From Diploscapter coronatus (Eukaryota > Nematoda > Chromadorea > Rhabditida > Rhabditidae), in contig OZ038423.1 of the NCBI GenBank assembly GCA_964036155.1, positions 6,215,249-6,279,248 on the forward strand: a DNA stretch of 64,000 nt. Reading direction: 5' to 3'. Below the pieces are notes generated by a model. The model was given only the letters and a program-made list of their open reading frames with translations, ran no database searches and was not told where the DNA came from. The position numbers were made by a program, and so were the translations under genes. Below are positions 11,528-24,195 of the stretch, one piece after another; the first letter of the stretch is position 1; each line of letters begins with the position of its first letter.

Positions 11528-11746
11528 AATATACCGTAAAACCTTTAATAGAAGTCCGGAACCTCTATTTTCAACATCCTCAATTTGCTGATAGAGCAAT
11601 GTTATTCCTGCGCATTTTAGGCTAAATATTATACTACTAAGCGATTTTTGATCTATACATGCCAGAAATTATTCATTTTAGAAGTAAGCTTATTGAGGAG
11701 GGCTTCAAATGGAGAGGGACCTTAATTAGATGTTTTACAGTATATT
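11528..11746. mobile_element. Tc/mariner-like MITE, about 220 bp
   Basis: The ends AATATACCGTAAAAC and GTTTTACAGTATATT are inverted copies with one mismatch, preceded or followed by TA. This fits small Tc1/mariner derivatives of nematodes. It lies just upstream of the first visible exon of the C6/mucin gene. Confidence 0.6.
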
Positions 11747-11786
11747 CGGACATTTATTAATTGCAATATGTATAAACTTATTTCAG

Positions 11787-14700
11787 CGGCCTGTCTTAAC
11801 AATTGTCCTATAGCAACCGAGAGCCCAACACTTATAGTTGACCCAGTTAATTATTATTGTGGCTATATAGGTATATCAGGTAAGTATTTTAGATTTCATT
11901 AATTATTTGAATAATTTTGCCAGTTTTTATTCAATTAAGAAATTTAACGAAATGTTTCTGGAATTATGTTCATGCTTGCTAGACGAGAAAAATTCAAATT
12001 CTCTTTTAGGAATAATAAAGTGCAAATGCTCAAATTTGGATAAGCACAAATTCAACATTTTCCATCAATGAATTCTTTAACTTTACCAAGGCTGTTCGGA
12101 ATTTGAATTGTGAAACTTTCGAAACCAGAATTGATATTCTCCGCGACTCGTAATAGAATTACAATTTTTCGGAATCGAAATCGTAATTTTAATATGAAAA
12201 TGTCAAAAACCGCTTAAATTTTTCAACTTTTGTAATTTTAGCATTGATTGGTGTATTCTAGATCATAAATGTTAGAATTTTTGTAAAATTACTATTGATA
12301 GGCTCTGCAAATATTTTTCATGGCGCTAATTTTAGGGTAAAACCATATATGCGAATAGATCTTAGTGTAACATGACTGGCGCAAAATTTAGAAAGGGACT
12401 TACAGAAAAATATTCCGCACAAAATTGGGCATAACTCTGCCCGCACTGGACCATTTTCGGTGATCTAAAAGCGTTCTGCTTCGGTTAACCTTACCAATTA
12501 ACCCCATTGTTAGGTTTTTTTTTATAATTATCAAATCCAAAATCGACATAACTTTTCTAATAACATCTTTAACGTTTAATTACAGTAACCACTGTTGGTG
12601 GATGTTCAATGATAAATATAACATGTTATGGTAAAGATGGTGTATCTATCGGTGGAAACAGAGTTTCTGGACCATATGAAGTAGAGTATATTTATGCTAT
12701 CGCGAAAATATTGTAAAGCTTACGATTTTATAGCGTAAATTTAAAGATCATAGGTAATAGACAAAAACATAAACAAATGACTTTTGGAATTATGAAAAAT
12801 TAATATTGTTAAACGTCATCAAGTTATGCTTATTTGAATAACTAGTTTTTACCTACAGATATTGTAAATGATCGATAACTTGAGACGAAATAAAAGGAGT
12901 CTTTCTTCCTCACTCCTCCTTTAAGCCTTCGAATACGCACTGACGACATTCGTTCATTTGACGATTCGATTTATTTTCTTTCGTTCTTTACTTTTTTATC
13001 GAAATTAACGGAATTTTCTGACTTGAGATATGTAATCAACGTCGCGAAATAGTCCCATGGTGTGAAATTCAACTAAATCTGAAGTTAACCAGCGAAAAAT
13101 ATTCCGAAAATATATTATAAAATTATTGTTTTATTTATTAAAAGGAGTTAATACAAAATAGTTTTTTTTCTAGTTTTAAAGTAACAAAGAAATTTAGTAT
13201 ACATATGATTTTGCTGATGTAGTGGGCGGACCAGTATCAGTATCACAAGTACTTAACTGCACGGAATGGGGATGGGGTGCATTGGATCCTTCCGAGGAAC
13301 TGAATCCGAACGAATTTTCATGTGAATGTAAGAATTACTATTTATTAATAAGACAGTCGCGAAAATATACACACAAAAATTTAGCATGGGATTTTTTGCC
13401 AATAACAACGACAACAGTAAGTATAAAATAAATAATGATAATAATAAAGTAATTAGTCAACGACGACGACAACCGTGAAAATTAATTAGAAGAATAAATA
13501 TTATAATATAATATGTAAAAATAGAAGACAAAATAATGAAACAATTCTCGATTAAGTTGTGCTAAAAATTCTGTGAATGAGAAAGAATAAAAACAATTTT
13601 CAAAAATTTCATCAACAATGTCTCCCTCGAGTTTTGTGACTGGCGATTTCAGACGCCATCCACGTCGACCACCACACCATCGACTAGTACTACTGTAAGT
13701 GAATTAATTCATTGAATTTCTCGAGTGACTCAAAACACAGTAGTACTGACGAAAACTGACATTTTGCATTCTCGAGTGTTGTGAGCATGGCGATTTTAGA
13801 CGCCATCCACGTCGACCACAACACCATCTACGTCGACCACCACTCCATCCACGTCGACTACGACCCCATCGACTAGTACTACTGTAAGCGAATTAATTCA
13901 TTGAATTTCTGAATTTTTTGAATGACCCAAAACACAGTAGTACCGATGAAAATTAACATTTTGCATTCTCGAGTGTGACTGGCGATTTTAGACGCCATCC
14001 ACATCAACAACTACTCCATCCACGTCGACCACAACTCCATCCACGAGTACAACCACGCCATCCACGTCGACCACAACCCCATCCACATCGACCACCACTC
14101 CATCCACGTCGACCACAACACCATCCACATCGACCACCACTCCATCCACGTCGACTACTACTCCATCGACTAGTACTACTGTAAGCATTGCTTTTATTAT
14201 AAAATCAATTGAAGATTTAGAAGAAAAATCATTAGTTTCACCAATTTTCCAACGCTAGATTAAATTTTCAGACAACAAGTTCCAGTACTACGGTATGTGT
14301 TTAAGATTCCGTTTAATCCTCATTTTAAATACATAATCACATTGTGTGTGATCCTATAAATTTTCTAGCTATTACTCTTTTGATGTAAAATTGGCTATTT
14401 TGCAAATCCAGCACGATTTCGAACTCCCTCCCTCAGATATCTCTTGTTTCTAGTTTCTAGATTAAACTTAAATCGTGACATTCTTATTTTTAATATTTTT
14501 ATTTTTATTGCCTGCTTTTGAATGTCGTTTTTAAATTTATCTGATTTGTCATCTCGACCAAAAATGTTAAAAATCTCTTCACGATGTTGAGTTATATATA
14601 TCACTTGGTTCAATTAAATCGGACATATCTTCATAAAATTAAGACTTTCTCTTGCCATGTTCGATTCATCTTTTTGTATTTAACTATACTTATGTTTCAG

Positions 14701-17619
14701 ACTACAACTACAACTTCAACGACAACCTCATCCTCATCCTCATCAACTTCAACTTCAACGACAGCTGTACATTGATTTTATTTACGATAATCATTTAAAA
14801 CACCTTGTTACTATTCCAAGCGTTTTTGAGAGAAAGTCATAGAAATCATATTTATTTAGTATTTTTCCCTTGAATGATTATTTTATCTTTAGACACCTTC
14901 AACATCCACAACAGCGTCTTCTACAACCACTACGGTTCGTTTAATCTTAACTACATAGTTAAAATACCAAATAAATTCACTTTAATTCTATTTTATAGCA
15001 ATTTATTACACCAGATTACTCACAATCATTCCCCATACTATCAACCCCTACTACTAGATTTACTTTGACCTTACTTAAAAATAAAAAATATCATAACAGC
15101 ATAGTCAAATCAAATGAAAAAATGGAACGTATTTCCCTAAAGTTTTCGCATTTTTAGTTTATTTCGAAATACGAATAAATTTACACTTTTCAGATTCAGT
15201 CAACAACCACGACAATGTGCTGTCCTTCAGGAGGACTGTGGTCAGACTGGGCGACAACAGGCACTTGTGGTGATACTTGTGGTAGCTGCGCTCAGCAGAC
15301 ATACACCAGAAAATGCATTACTGAAGACCAAGGATGTCCTTGCACGTACGACATATTTTTAACAAACATCACAAATCGAAAATCTTGAATGAACAATCTA
15401 TTTTAAGGTTGGAAGCATGTAAGGGAATCTTACGCATTAAATTTGATATTTTATGACAGAATTCATTTTGAAAGAGGAAAAGTAGAGGCGTGTCGGCAAG
15501 AGTAGTTCTAGCCCTGGTAGGAGAAACAGCACTGAAAGAAGAAAGAGATACAAAGTTCGAGAAATCAGAGATGTGTAGACAGGAAGCGTTGTCTCTTTCC
15601 TTCTTGTTGGAGCGAGAGAGCAAATTGTAGAGAAAAAAATGCCAAGGGTTTGCACACTTACTCATGACTCCGCCCCATTCTTCCTATTTCAAAATAAAAT
15701 ATAGTACTGTTTAAAAATCGTATTTGGTTCCAAACTTTATCATAATGCAAGAATAGATCATAAAGTCAAACCTTTCGAGTAATTTAAAAGTCACAAGATA
15801 TTTTCCAATATTACGATTTCAAGAATGTATTTTTAGTGGCAACACGACAAAAGTTCAAATGTGCGGTATTACTGTCTGTCTTTATCCAAGGTAATCGAAT
15901 CTAGTGCATTTATTTGGTTTTTATCGGATGATAGAAAACTGGATTTTTGATATGCATCTTTTAGATCATCATGCTGCGGTAACTACACTAAGATGCTCGA
16001 TCGTGTGAATCGTGTCTACTATTGTGGTCCACAGGTATTCAATTGTATTCAGTTGAAATATATTAGCTATTTCGAGTTTAGCCGAACTACACAGAACCAG
16101 CTCCTGATACTTCTTGCTGCCCTCCAAACGGATTCTTCGGTAAATCGTTATAATTTCTGACAAAAATATGTTAACACTATAAATCTTGCGTTTTCACTAT
16201 TCTAATCAGAATTATATGTAAGGTAAGTATGCGAAAAAATACCCTAAATTCGATCTGATGGACGCACGCTTAAAAAACTTTTGATTCCAGTGAATAGACT
16301 ATTTCTACAAAATTTCAAGTCACTTTGATATAACGGAACTGCATTAGAGTATTGATCATTTTATCAATTATGAACGCCTTTTCCATTCATTTCTACAACT
16401 CACCGTTAGCAAGGTGCTGAATCATTTGGGAAATGAGTTCGCATTTGGTAGAGAAATGGTCAATTTTTAACTCGAACGCATAAAAGTGAACCGAAATTCT
16501 AATTTTCATTGACGAATAATCACGGACATTGGAAAGGGTAATTATCGAGTTAACTCGAGGGTTTAGATTGATCAAAACTAAACTACAAATCTCTTTGATT
16601 AAAGAATTTTACAACATTTTTGCGAGCTCAAAATTCTACCGATATCAAATTCGAAAAATCGTTTGCTCTCTATAAGCATAAAAGAATTAATATTAAAAAA
16701 ACTCACATCAATTAAAATCTCCTCAAATTATGATTTAGGCCTCTGGAGTGAATGGTCGAGTTGCACTGATACTTGCGGTAAGTATCATGATTCGTATTTT
16801 CGCAAGCCCATTCCAATTTTTTATTGAATTCCTACTATGCAAAGTTAGAGCGATACAATTGTGTAGGGATAAGTCAAACGCGATCTTCTTTTGATTCTGC
16901 GTCTCTGTATCTCACATGGTTAACATTTTGTAAACATCTCTGGTATAGATAATTTCAATACAGTTAGAAGCATCATTTTCCTGCCAGGATGAAGAAAATA
17001 AAAAGAGTAAGTTAGTGTTTCACAACAGTGCTTACCTTCAAGTATGCACGGAGTTGAAATCATGAGTGCTTCCAAACCTTTGCCTGCATTGTAAGTTCGA
17101 GTGAAAGAAATGTGAGACGTTAAAATAGATGTCCTTTCACGAAAAATTACAAATGTTTGAAACCTTGCTATTTACTTCTTCAGGTCTCTGCGGAACCCAG
17201 AGTCGCAACAGAACATGCGCCTCGGCTTCTTATGGGTGTCAATGCACGTGAGTGTTGGTTTAAATCCCAATTTCTTGTCAAATCATAATTAAAATAGGAT
17301 TTGGATTTTTCACGATAATGCAACCACACAACATGGCGAAGTAGAATGTATTATCAGAAGGTTGAGAAACGCCCTCTCACATACTATTTCCCCATGTTGC
17401 GAAGGATCCAGATTCCCACTTAGAGTGATGTTATTAATCAATTAAATTCCTAATTCGAAGTTTATTGTTGTTACTAAAACAATCTATTCCAGAGGCAACT
17501 ACACTGAAACGCAAGCGTGCGGCCCTACAGTCTGTCTCTATCCTCGCCAGTCCTGCTGTCCCGGATACGTGAAACAGCTTAACAGAACTACGAGAACGTA
17601 CAACTGCGTTCCGCAATAA
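11787..17619 (+). CDS. Secreted C6-domain / mucin / thrombospondin-like protein (left copy, 5' end unresolved)
   Basis: Seventeen exons join in consistent phase: 11787-11879, 12586-12680, 13198-13327, 13385-13416, 13653-13694, 13800-13883, 13992-14180, 14272-14292, 14701-14766, 14893-14934, 15194-15345, 15837-15890, 15965-16034, 16082-16139, 16739-16777, 17184-17247, 17493-17619 (TAA). The first three encode a Cys-rich region that resembles the nematode C6 domain. A Thr/Ser/Pro mucin-like stretch built of TPSTSTT repeats follows, then two modules of thrombospondin type 1 style with W..W..C, CG.C, R.C and CLYPR..CC. These fit an O-glycosylated extracellular or cuticle-surface protein. The signal-peptide exon was not found upstream, and the donor at 12681 (GTAGAG) is weak. 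It is the shorter sister of the gene at 52405-64000. Confidence 0.7.
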
Positions 17620-18834
17620 CATGCAGTTCATAGCCGTTCAAAGTCAAATCGGTCAAACACTTTTATGAGCATTAAAAAAACCAAAAAAAATCGTCCCCTA
17701 ATCAAACCATTTTTCTATGACTAAACAAACGAGTTTAGTCTCTTTTTCATATTTATCCCCCTGAGCATTAAAAAACCCAAAAAAATTAGTTTAGTAATTG
17801 CCTGCATTCATAAGATGCGCATGATTTATTGATTGCAGCAAGTACCATAACATCGGTACAATATCGTAATTTCATAATCACTGCAATGTTAACATACTTT
17901 GTTATTACACATCATTTTGTTGACTCTTACATGCTTGTTAAAGAGGTTAGCAAATTGATGCGATATTGCAAGGAAAATGTTAGCATTTGCATGTTTATGG
18001 AATTTACGATACGTCCTCGCAGGCTATAGCGATCAAAAGAAGTCACCGAATAAGATATCATCTTCTAAAATCGGGTCATGATGGGAATCATTTTCGTGAG
18101 AATGAAGAGGACGGAGCGTTAAATAAAACAATAGCAAAAAACATTTAAGCTGAGAAAAATCAAAATAATTTGGTCCGATATTAATTCAGTAGATTTCTTA
18201 TGCGATAGCCTATTTTCATTGCTGAAGAAATTCATTTCCAGCACGAACATTGTATCATTTCCATTCAATTGTCAATTTTTCAAAATAACATGGAGAATTT
18301 CATGCTAATTTATGCACATAGATTTGGAGATTTCTACTAAAATGTTTATTAGAAATTTCGGTCAGTGTGCACTAGTTAGATATTGAACCTCCATGTTATT
18401 CACAGGCACAAGAGTATAAGGCAAGCACTATTGGCTTATTATTATATGGCATTTGATACTATTGAAATTGAACAATGCGAAAGTATCAAAGTAGTTGGAA
18501 TTTTTATGGAATAATTTTGACTTGCAGGTCTTTCATATTACCAATATTTCAAAACATGAACAAACTTATTTTATGCTCATATGTTGAGATGATATTTCAT
18601 TGCTTGCTATGTTTTGAATGACTCCACCTCGATCCAGCTCAAGTCCATCGAATCCTGCTGTCTATAGATACCGAGATTCGAAGAACTTCTGCGATATCAG
18701 GCTGATGTCTTCAAAACCATACCTTGACATTTCACAGTGAATAATAGTATTCTCAACATGTGGGCATTTTGGGCGGGTGGGAGGGTGAGATGGGACGGGG
18801 TTGACCAAATAATTTTGGTTCGAAGGTTGGAATA
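13630..18834 (+). repeat. Left arm of a large inverted duplication
   Basis: The sequence from the repeated mucin exons to about 18834 is found inverted at 51192-64000. Introns and the 3' flank are nearly identical: for example, about 180 nt after the stop codon show no difference by eye. The arm ends near 18834, where the match to 51192 stops. The left arm lacks two blocks present on the right. Its outer limit cannot be set because the partner runs out of the window. Confidence 0.85.
13653..14180 (+). repeat. Tandem mucin exon-intron array, left copy (3 units)
   Basis: Three exons of 42, 84 and 189 nt are 2, 4 and 9 copies of a 21-nt unit encoding TPSTSTT. They are separated by near-identical introns of about 105 nt that start GTAAG and end GCGATTTTAG or GCGATTTCAG. 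All junctions are phase 0, so units can be gained or lost without a frameshift. Confidence 0.9.
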
Positions 18835-19176
18835 AAGAGGTAAATGCACGGTTCTGTATACAAAATTAAAAGATAGTTTTTTCCGAATTTTCGAAAAAAA
18901 ACGAATTTATTTGCAAATGATAAGAAGCGTGCTCAAATTGCCAAATGCTTCCACTAACATTTTCAATTAATGTGAATGACGAAGTGATAAAAGTGCAGTA
19001 ATATTATTTACAAGAAAAATGAATAAATTCTTCGAATTTTATTATGAAAATTTCAATTGATTAAACATATTTTACACATCTGTTATTCCGTTCTTGTGAT
19101 AACTGCGATCTATCGAAATTTAAAGTTAATAGGAAAGATTTATTCATCTAATCAATTTTATTTCATAAAGAACTTC
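17620..19176. other. 3' flank of the left mucin gene, no gene seen
   Basis: 17620-18834 belongs to the inverted duplication. The short open frame at 17829-18029 is present unchanged in both arms but has no start context or codon bias, so it is a copy of non-coding flank. 18835-19176 separates the arm from the collagen gene. Confidence 0.6.
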
Positions 19177-22100
19177 TCATGCTTGCTGCAAAAAGCGCCG
19201 TTTCATCAGAACTCGTTTCCTTCTGTACGGTAAAGCGTTGTTATAGGCTTGTGCCGGTGCTTCTTGAGTTTGATATGCGGCTTGAACTCTGAATAAATTC
19301 TTATTTAAGTTCCTATTTAAGAAAACATAATCGACAATTGACAAGCAAGGATATTGATAGTTAATGAGAAAGAACTGAATTCCAAGATCTATAACTTTAT
19401 TTTTGCAAAACTTCCTTTCGAGTATTAATCATACTGAAGGTTTGTATAATAAGGTGGTTAATTTCAGGACCATTAGTAATGTCAATTCCAAAAATAAAAG
19501 TTCGATTTTTGGTTTTTTCGTAATGGGATTTAGACTTCGTGTATGATTCAATTATGATAGTGAATTTGTAAATGACGATACGATGAAGTGCAAAATGACA
19601 AAATGAAGATTTGCTTTCTTGTATTTGACAAAATTACGGAATGATTGTGTTTCCACACCATTTCTCTTTCCTCTCGCTCTCTAACACAACATTCCGTCGT
19701 TTTGTCGTTTGTCATATACAGAAAGGATCTCGCTATTCTGTTGTTTACAGGTTGCCATTAAGATAAGTAGTTTTCAGAAGTTTAACCTCAAACAAATCAG
19801 TCAGTTTTATCGCTTACCACAAATTTTAAAGAAATAAAAAACAACTCACGGTTGAACACCATAAGTGGCTTGAGGTGGGGCTGTTGGGTAGGCGTCAGAC
19901 GGGGCTTCAGGGAGAGACTGAACGTAGGCTGCTATTCCAGGAGATGATCCTCGAGCTGAAGACATTTCACAATATCTTCGAATAAATCCATTGAACTTAC
20001 GAGGACAAGGACAGTAGTGACTGTCCGAGCCGATATTGCCTAAAATCAATTTTTACCATTTCTGCAAAAACTCATGAAAATACCTCCCAACCCAGCGGTC
20101 CCTTGAACTCCAGGGTTACCATTAATCCCTATAAATCAAGTTATTCGGAGGTCATTCGCATAAGATGCTCTTATTATTTTACCTGGATTACCCGTCGTGC
20201 CCTGAAATTATCCATTTTGAACAATTTTATGCAAAAAAAACTCACAGCTGGGCCAATTTCCCCAGGACCGCCGGGAATTCCGTCATTTCCTCGTTCGCCT
20301 ATAAGTTTTTATCATTAATTTGAAAGCATCAATAAAACGGCAAAATAATTACCTTCACGACCTGGCAATCCCTAAAAATGATCATTTAATGCTAAAGATC
20401 ACTAAATATTCTCACCGAATCACCATTCCTTCCTTGCAGACCTGGGAAATTGCAAACTCTCTGTCCATCATGCCCATTAATTCCTTCCAACCCAGGTAGG
20501 CATGAAATTTGATTTTGGATCAACCTTCGAATAATTCACTATACCGACTCCTCCTGCTAATCCGCAGTCTCCAGGCGGACCTAAAATTTGATTAGTTTCA
20601 GAAATGAATAAGAAATTCTACAAAGCAACATTTAAGAAAAATTCCGACTTGACCAAGATTCAGTTTTCTGACAAACATAACGACTTTTTCGAATCAAAAC
20701 AAGATGTATCATGATGAAAATGTAAACAGAAATAAAATAAATTTGGATCAAAGCTTACATATTCTATTCGAAGCTGGGGTATTACTGATATGAACAAAAA
20801 CTATTATCAGCACTATTATTTTCAAATGGGTAAATAAAATTCTTAACATTGTCATTCTCCATCTCTCTAATTAAGCAATTTTATGTGTAATAATTTCTAT
20901 TCTCGTCGACAATTTGGCTACCACAATTCACACGAAATAATATGAAAGGTTGTTGGGAAACTTCTTTCTCATAATATTTCGCGTGACACGTAGTTTCCAA
21001 GTTTCCTGCTAATCAGAGCAGGCTTAGTGCAGAAAGGAAGCGAAAACTTACCTTGTAATCCAGGATTCCCATTTCGGCCTTGCTGACCTGGGACACCTAC
21101 AATTTTCTTGGTTATTTTAATTTCTCTATAGGCAAACTAATCTGGTACTCCGCAAATGCCTTCCTCGCCCATCAGTCCTGGCAAGCCGGGCGGTCATAAA
21201 ATTGTAGTTGGTTAATATATGACAATCGATTAATTTTTATGGAAAAAAGAGCTAAATAACATTTTTCTCCTAATAACTTAACTATGGGCCCGGGAGGACA
21301 GGAGACGCAGCCTGTAATGTGAAATTTTTGAAGTTGAGTTTCACCCATTACTTGACACAGTATTTATAATCAACCTACCAGTGTGTCCAGCGTAAGTGAT
21401 AATTCGGACGCCATCGTTCCCGTTTCTCCCAGGTTCGCATAAAATTTCTCATGAAATGATAAAAACGCAGTAATTTCAAACCAGGAAATCCCATCTCGCC
21501 GTCTTCACCTCGACTGAAACGTTGTCAAATTGTACCTTCGATTTTTATTAAGAAAAGGTCGTAAACACTTACTTTCCTGGTGGACCCTAAAATCAAAGAC
21601 AATTGTTTCAAAAAAATTATACTTTACCGGCGGCCCTTGGGGACATCTAGCAGCTCGAGCTGCGCAGTTGCATTGTGGCTGTTGCTGTTGTTGAGGCACG
21701 TGATACTGAAGGTTCGGAAATTTGAACGAATAATTCATATTATTGCGATTTTGATCAGGGTCTCGATGACGTGACGGGTAAAAGTTTTCTTCCTAGTGAA
21801 GTTTCAGATGAATATTTCAATCTTTTAAGGTCACGAGTTTCCAAATTTTGAGGAAAAAACATTCGCATTTTGCCCCTTAAGATTTATCAACTATAAACAG
21901 AACGATCTGGGATATAATAGTCATAGATATGTTTGAAAATTGACCATTTATTCATTTTAGAAAGCTGATCTTTATGTATGAAAAATGTTCAAATTTTATT
22001 TCGAAAGTAAGAATTCACTCTTTCAATAAAGATAAAATCTAACTCTCCGAGTTGAAACCGAACTCTTAGCAATAGCAAAGAATAAAAAGGTTTATACAAT

Positions 22101-22470
22101 GTTCTGCTTACCGCCTGTTGTTGAGGTTGTTGTTGATATTGCGTATTGGTGACAGTTATGGAGGGATGTTGCGAGTAGCTGCTGCCAGAATAGGACGACT
22201 GTTGCGGAGCGTAGTAGCTGATTTGTCGTTTGAATCTCTCCACCTTCGATCCCTGCATCATGTCGTTCCAGGCTGCGTTCTCATAGTCCTAAAGATTAAA
22301 TTTAGAGAAATCGAGGTTTTCTATTTCACTTTGAACTCGACAAGATATTCTTGAAGCTCCGACTGGAACTGATTGATGTCATAGACGATGTAGGCAGAAA
22401 ACGAAATGGCAACGACTGTGGTGATCGCTGTTACTGAGGCGACTGTTGTGATTAGGGAGTATTCAACCAT
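19177..22470 (-). CDS. Cuticle collagen with about 18 exons
   Basis: The N-terminal hydrophobic segment (residues about 5-30) and the RFKRQ site near the middle of exon 2 match the membrane anchor and furin-type cleavage box of nematode cuticle collagens. A Cys cluster (CNCAARAARC), broken Gly-X-Y tracts and a C-terminal YCPCPP-type Cys knot follow. The tail is Ala/Gln-rich, then very basic. Predicted exons: 22470-22330, 22288-22112, 21705-21628, 21586-21573, 21513-21482, 21447-21379, 21311-21283, 21195-21142, 21096-21052, 20580-20545, 20501-20416, 20371-20353, 20298-20246, 20201-20183, 20128-20084, 20039-20001, 19955-19850, 19288-19177. A TTTAG acceptor one base before the ATG suggests trans-splicing. 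Three internal junctions do not fit GT-AG rules in the collagen frame. Confidence 0.85.
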
Positions 22471-24195
22471 TCTAAATTATAAATTTTATTAGAACGAGGA
22501 TATTTCATGGTTGAAATCAATCCAACTATCGACGTGGTGTACAATAATGATTGTTCGATTTCAGTATGGTGCAATGCTTGCAAGACACGATATTTTCACA
22601 GTAGAATATCATTTTTTGACACTCATCTGGTTGTCAGTCTTAGCCTACAAAAGGAAAACTCACGTTTAGATCTAATATAGAAAGTGATAAAGTCTAAGTT
22701 ACAAGAAAATATCTCAATATATCTCATTAGTCGCGATCTAATTTAGAAAATAATTATAATAATTATATTCGTACTATAAGAATACTATTTTAGTGGTTTT
22801 CTAATATAAGACTTTCTTTGAATATAAAATGGCATTAATAGACGAAATTCGAAGTAAATATTCCGAGCAAAGCTTTGGGAGGCACTATTTCGCCTTCGTT
22901 CAAAACTTTTTGAAAATCAAAACAAGAAAATGGATACAAAGTGGTTTCGGATTTTTATATAGTGCGTAGATTTGCCAGGCAAAATGGATTAATAATTGAA
23001 AGAAGTTGAAGAGTTCGATGGAAGTAAAGTGAAAAGTGATGAAGAAAGGAAGGAAAAAGGACGGAACTGAGAAATAAAGACGGTGAATGAGATTATTGGA
23101 TGGTAGCGGTAAGTCATTGTGGATGTCTACTGACTGTCTCTATTCCTCTCTATGCTTGAATGCATCAACCAGTTTGCAGTTGAATCTGCAAACCTATCCA
23201 AACCCCGCTGGATCAATGGGAGATGGGAGTGCAAAGTGGGCAGATAATGAGTCTTCATTTTAAGAGACTGGCAGAGGCTTCCGGATGCATTCCGGTCCAT
23301 ACACCATTCGCAATCAAGGAACGCAAAAAAAAATCATAGACAAATGATGATGATCATCATTATTTTTACTTACTCTTCTTGAATGATTTCCGGTATATCC
23401 GGAAATGACAATTTGATGGTCTGTCAAACGGTATTTGTCTCCATAGTCTATTGTTCCCTTCTTTTATACCCATTCTGTCATCTGTCATTATCCTCCTTTC
23501 CTTTGTATTATTCCTCACTTTTCCATTCTCCGCGTAGCAAACTTTTACCTGAAACCAGCAACAAACCAAAACAAGTAGCTCTAATGAAACACATCATATT
23601 TCATTTCACTTCACGGGATAAATGAAAGGATTTATGCAATAGACCATAAATTAAAATTGGGAACGAAATTCATCATGCAAAGGTTGTTATGACACAACTC
23701 TAATTCTGGCCTTTTTGTTTTTGTTTTTCAATACACAGAATTTCGGCTCAATTTCCAATTTATAAGCTCTATTTAGTTTAACAAGAAATTTTGAAACGCC
23801 GTTATTTTTATAGCAAATTATTGTGTACGTGTTAAAACTTGTACAATTAATCTGATCAGAAAGTAAATTTACAAATGCGTTAATACTCGTAAATTAATGA
23901 AAATATGAACATATTTGCCGATTGTGAAATATGTAAATGAATGTTAGCATATTCAATACTAACATATATAATAAATTAGAAAAATTATCAATTATGCTGA
24001 AAATCATGTGTTTAAAGCCGCTTCTATTTGACTGTGGACGGTGAGGCAACGACGAAGGGCTTTATTATAAGATGACGGAGAGCGGAGAACATCTCAATAA
24101 ATGATAGAATGTCCTTTAGTTAAGCAATCCGTCATTACTTCTGTTCGACGTCAAATAACTGTTGCCGTTTTATAATTTGCATTCAAATGTAATTA
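22471..24195. other. Upstream region of the collagen gene
   Basis: No exon is supported. It holds AT-rich DNA and a small palindrome TTTCCGG-TATAT-CCGGAAA near 23388. It presumably includes the collagen promoter, as the neighbouring gene on the far side ends at 24196. Confidence 0.4.

Noticed and set aside
13988..14188. Minus-strand open frame of Val/Asp repeats
   Set aside because: It is the complement of the plus-strand TPSTSTT mucin exon. The strand is fixed by the splice sites.
14874..15068. 64-residue frame conserved at 61471-61665
   Set aside because: It spans intron sequence and is retained only because both arms are recent copies.
15369..15665. Minus-strand frames conserved at 60887-61182
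   Set aside because: They lie in an intron of the mucin genes, copied with the arms. The two readings overlap in different frames without any coding signature.
17829..18029. 66-residue frame identical at 51995-52195 on the other strand
   Set aside because: Its conservation is explained by the recent inverted duplication of 3' flank. There is no start context or codon bias.
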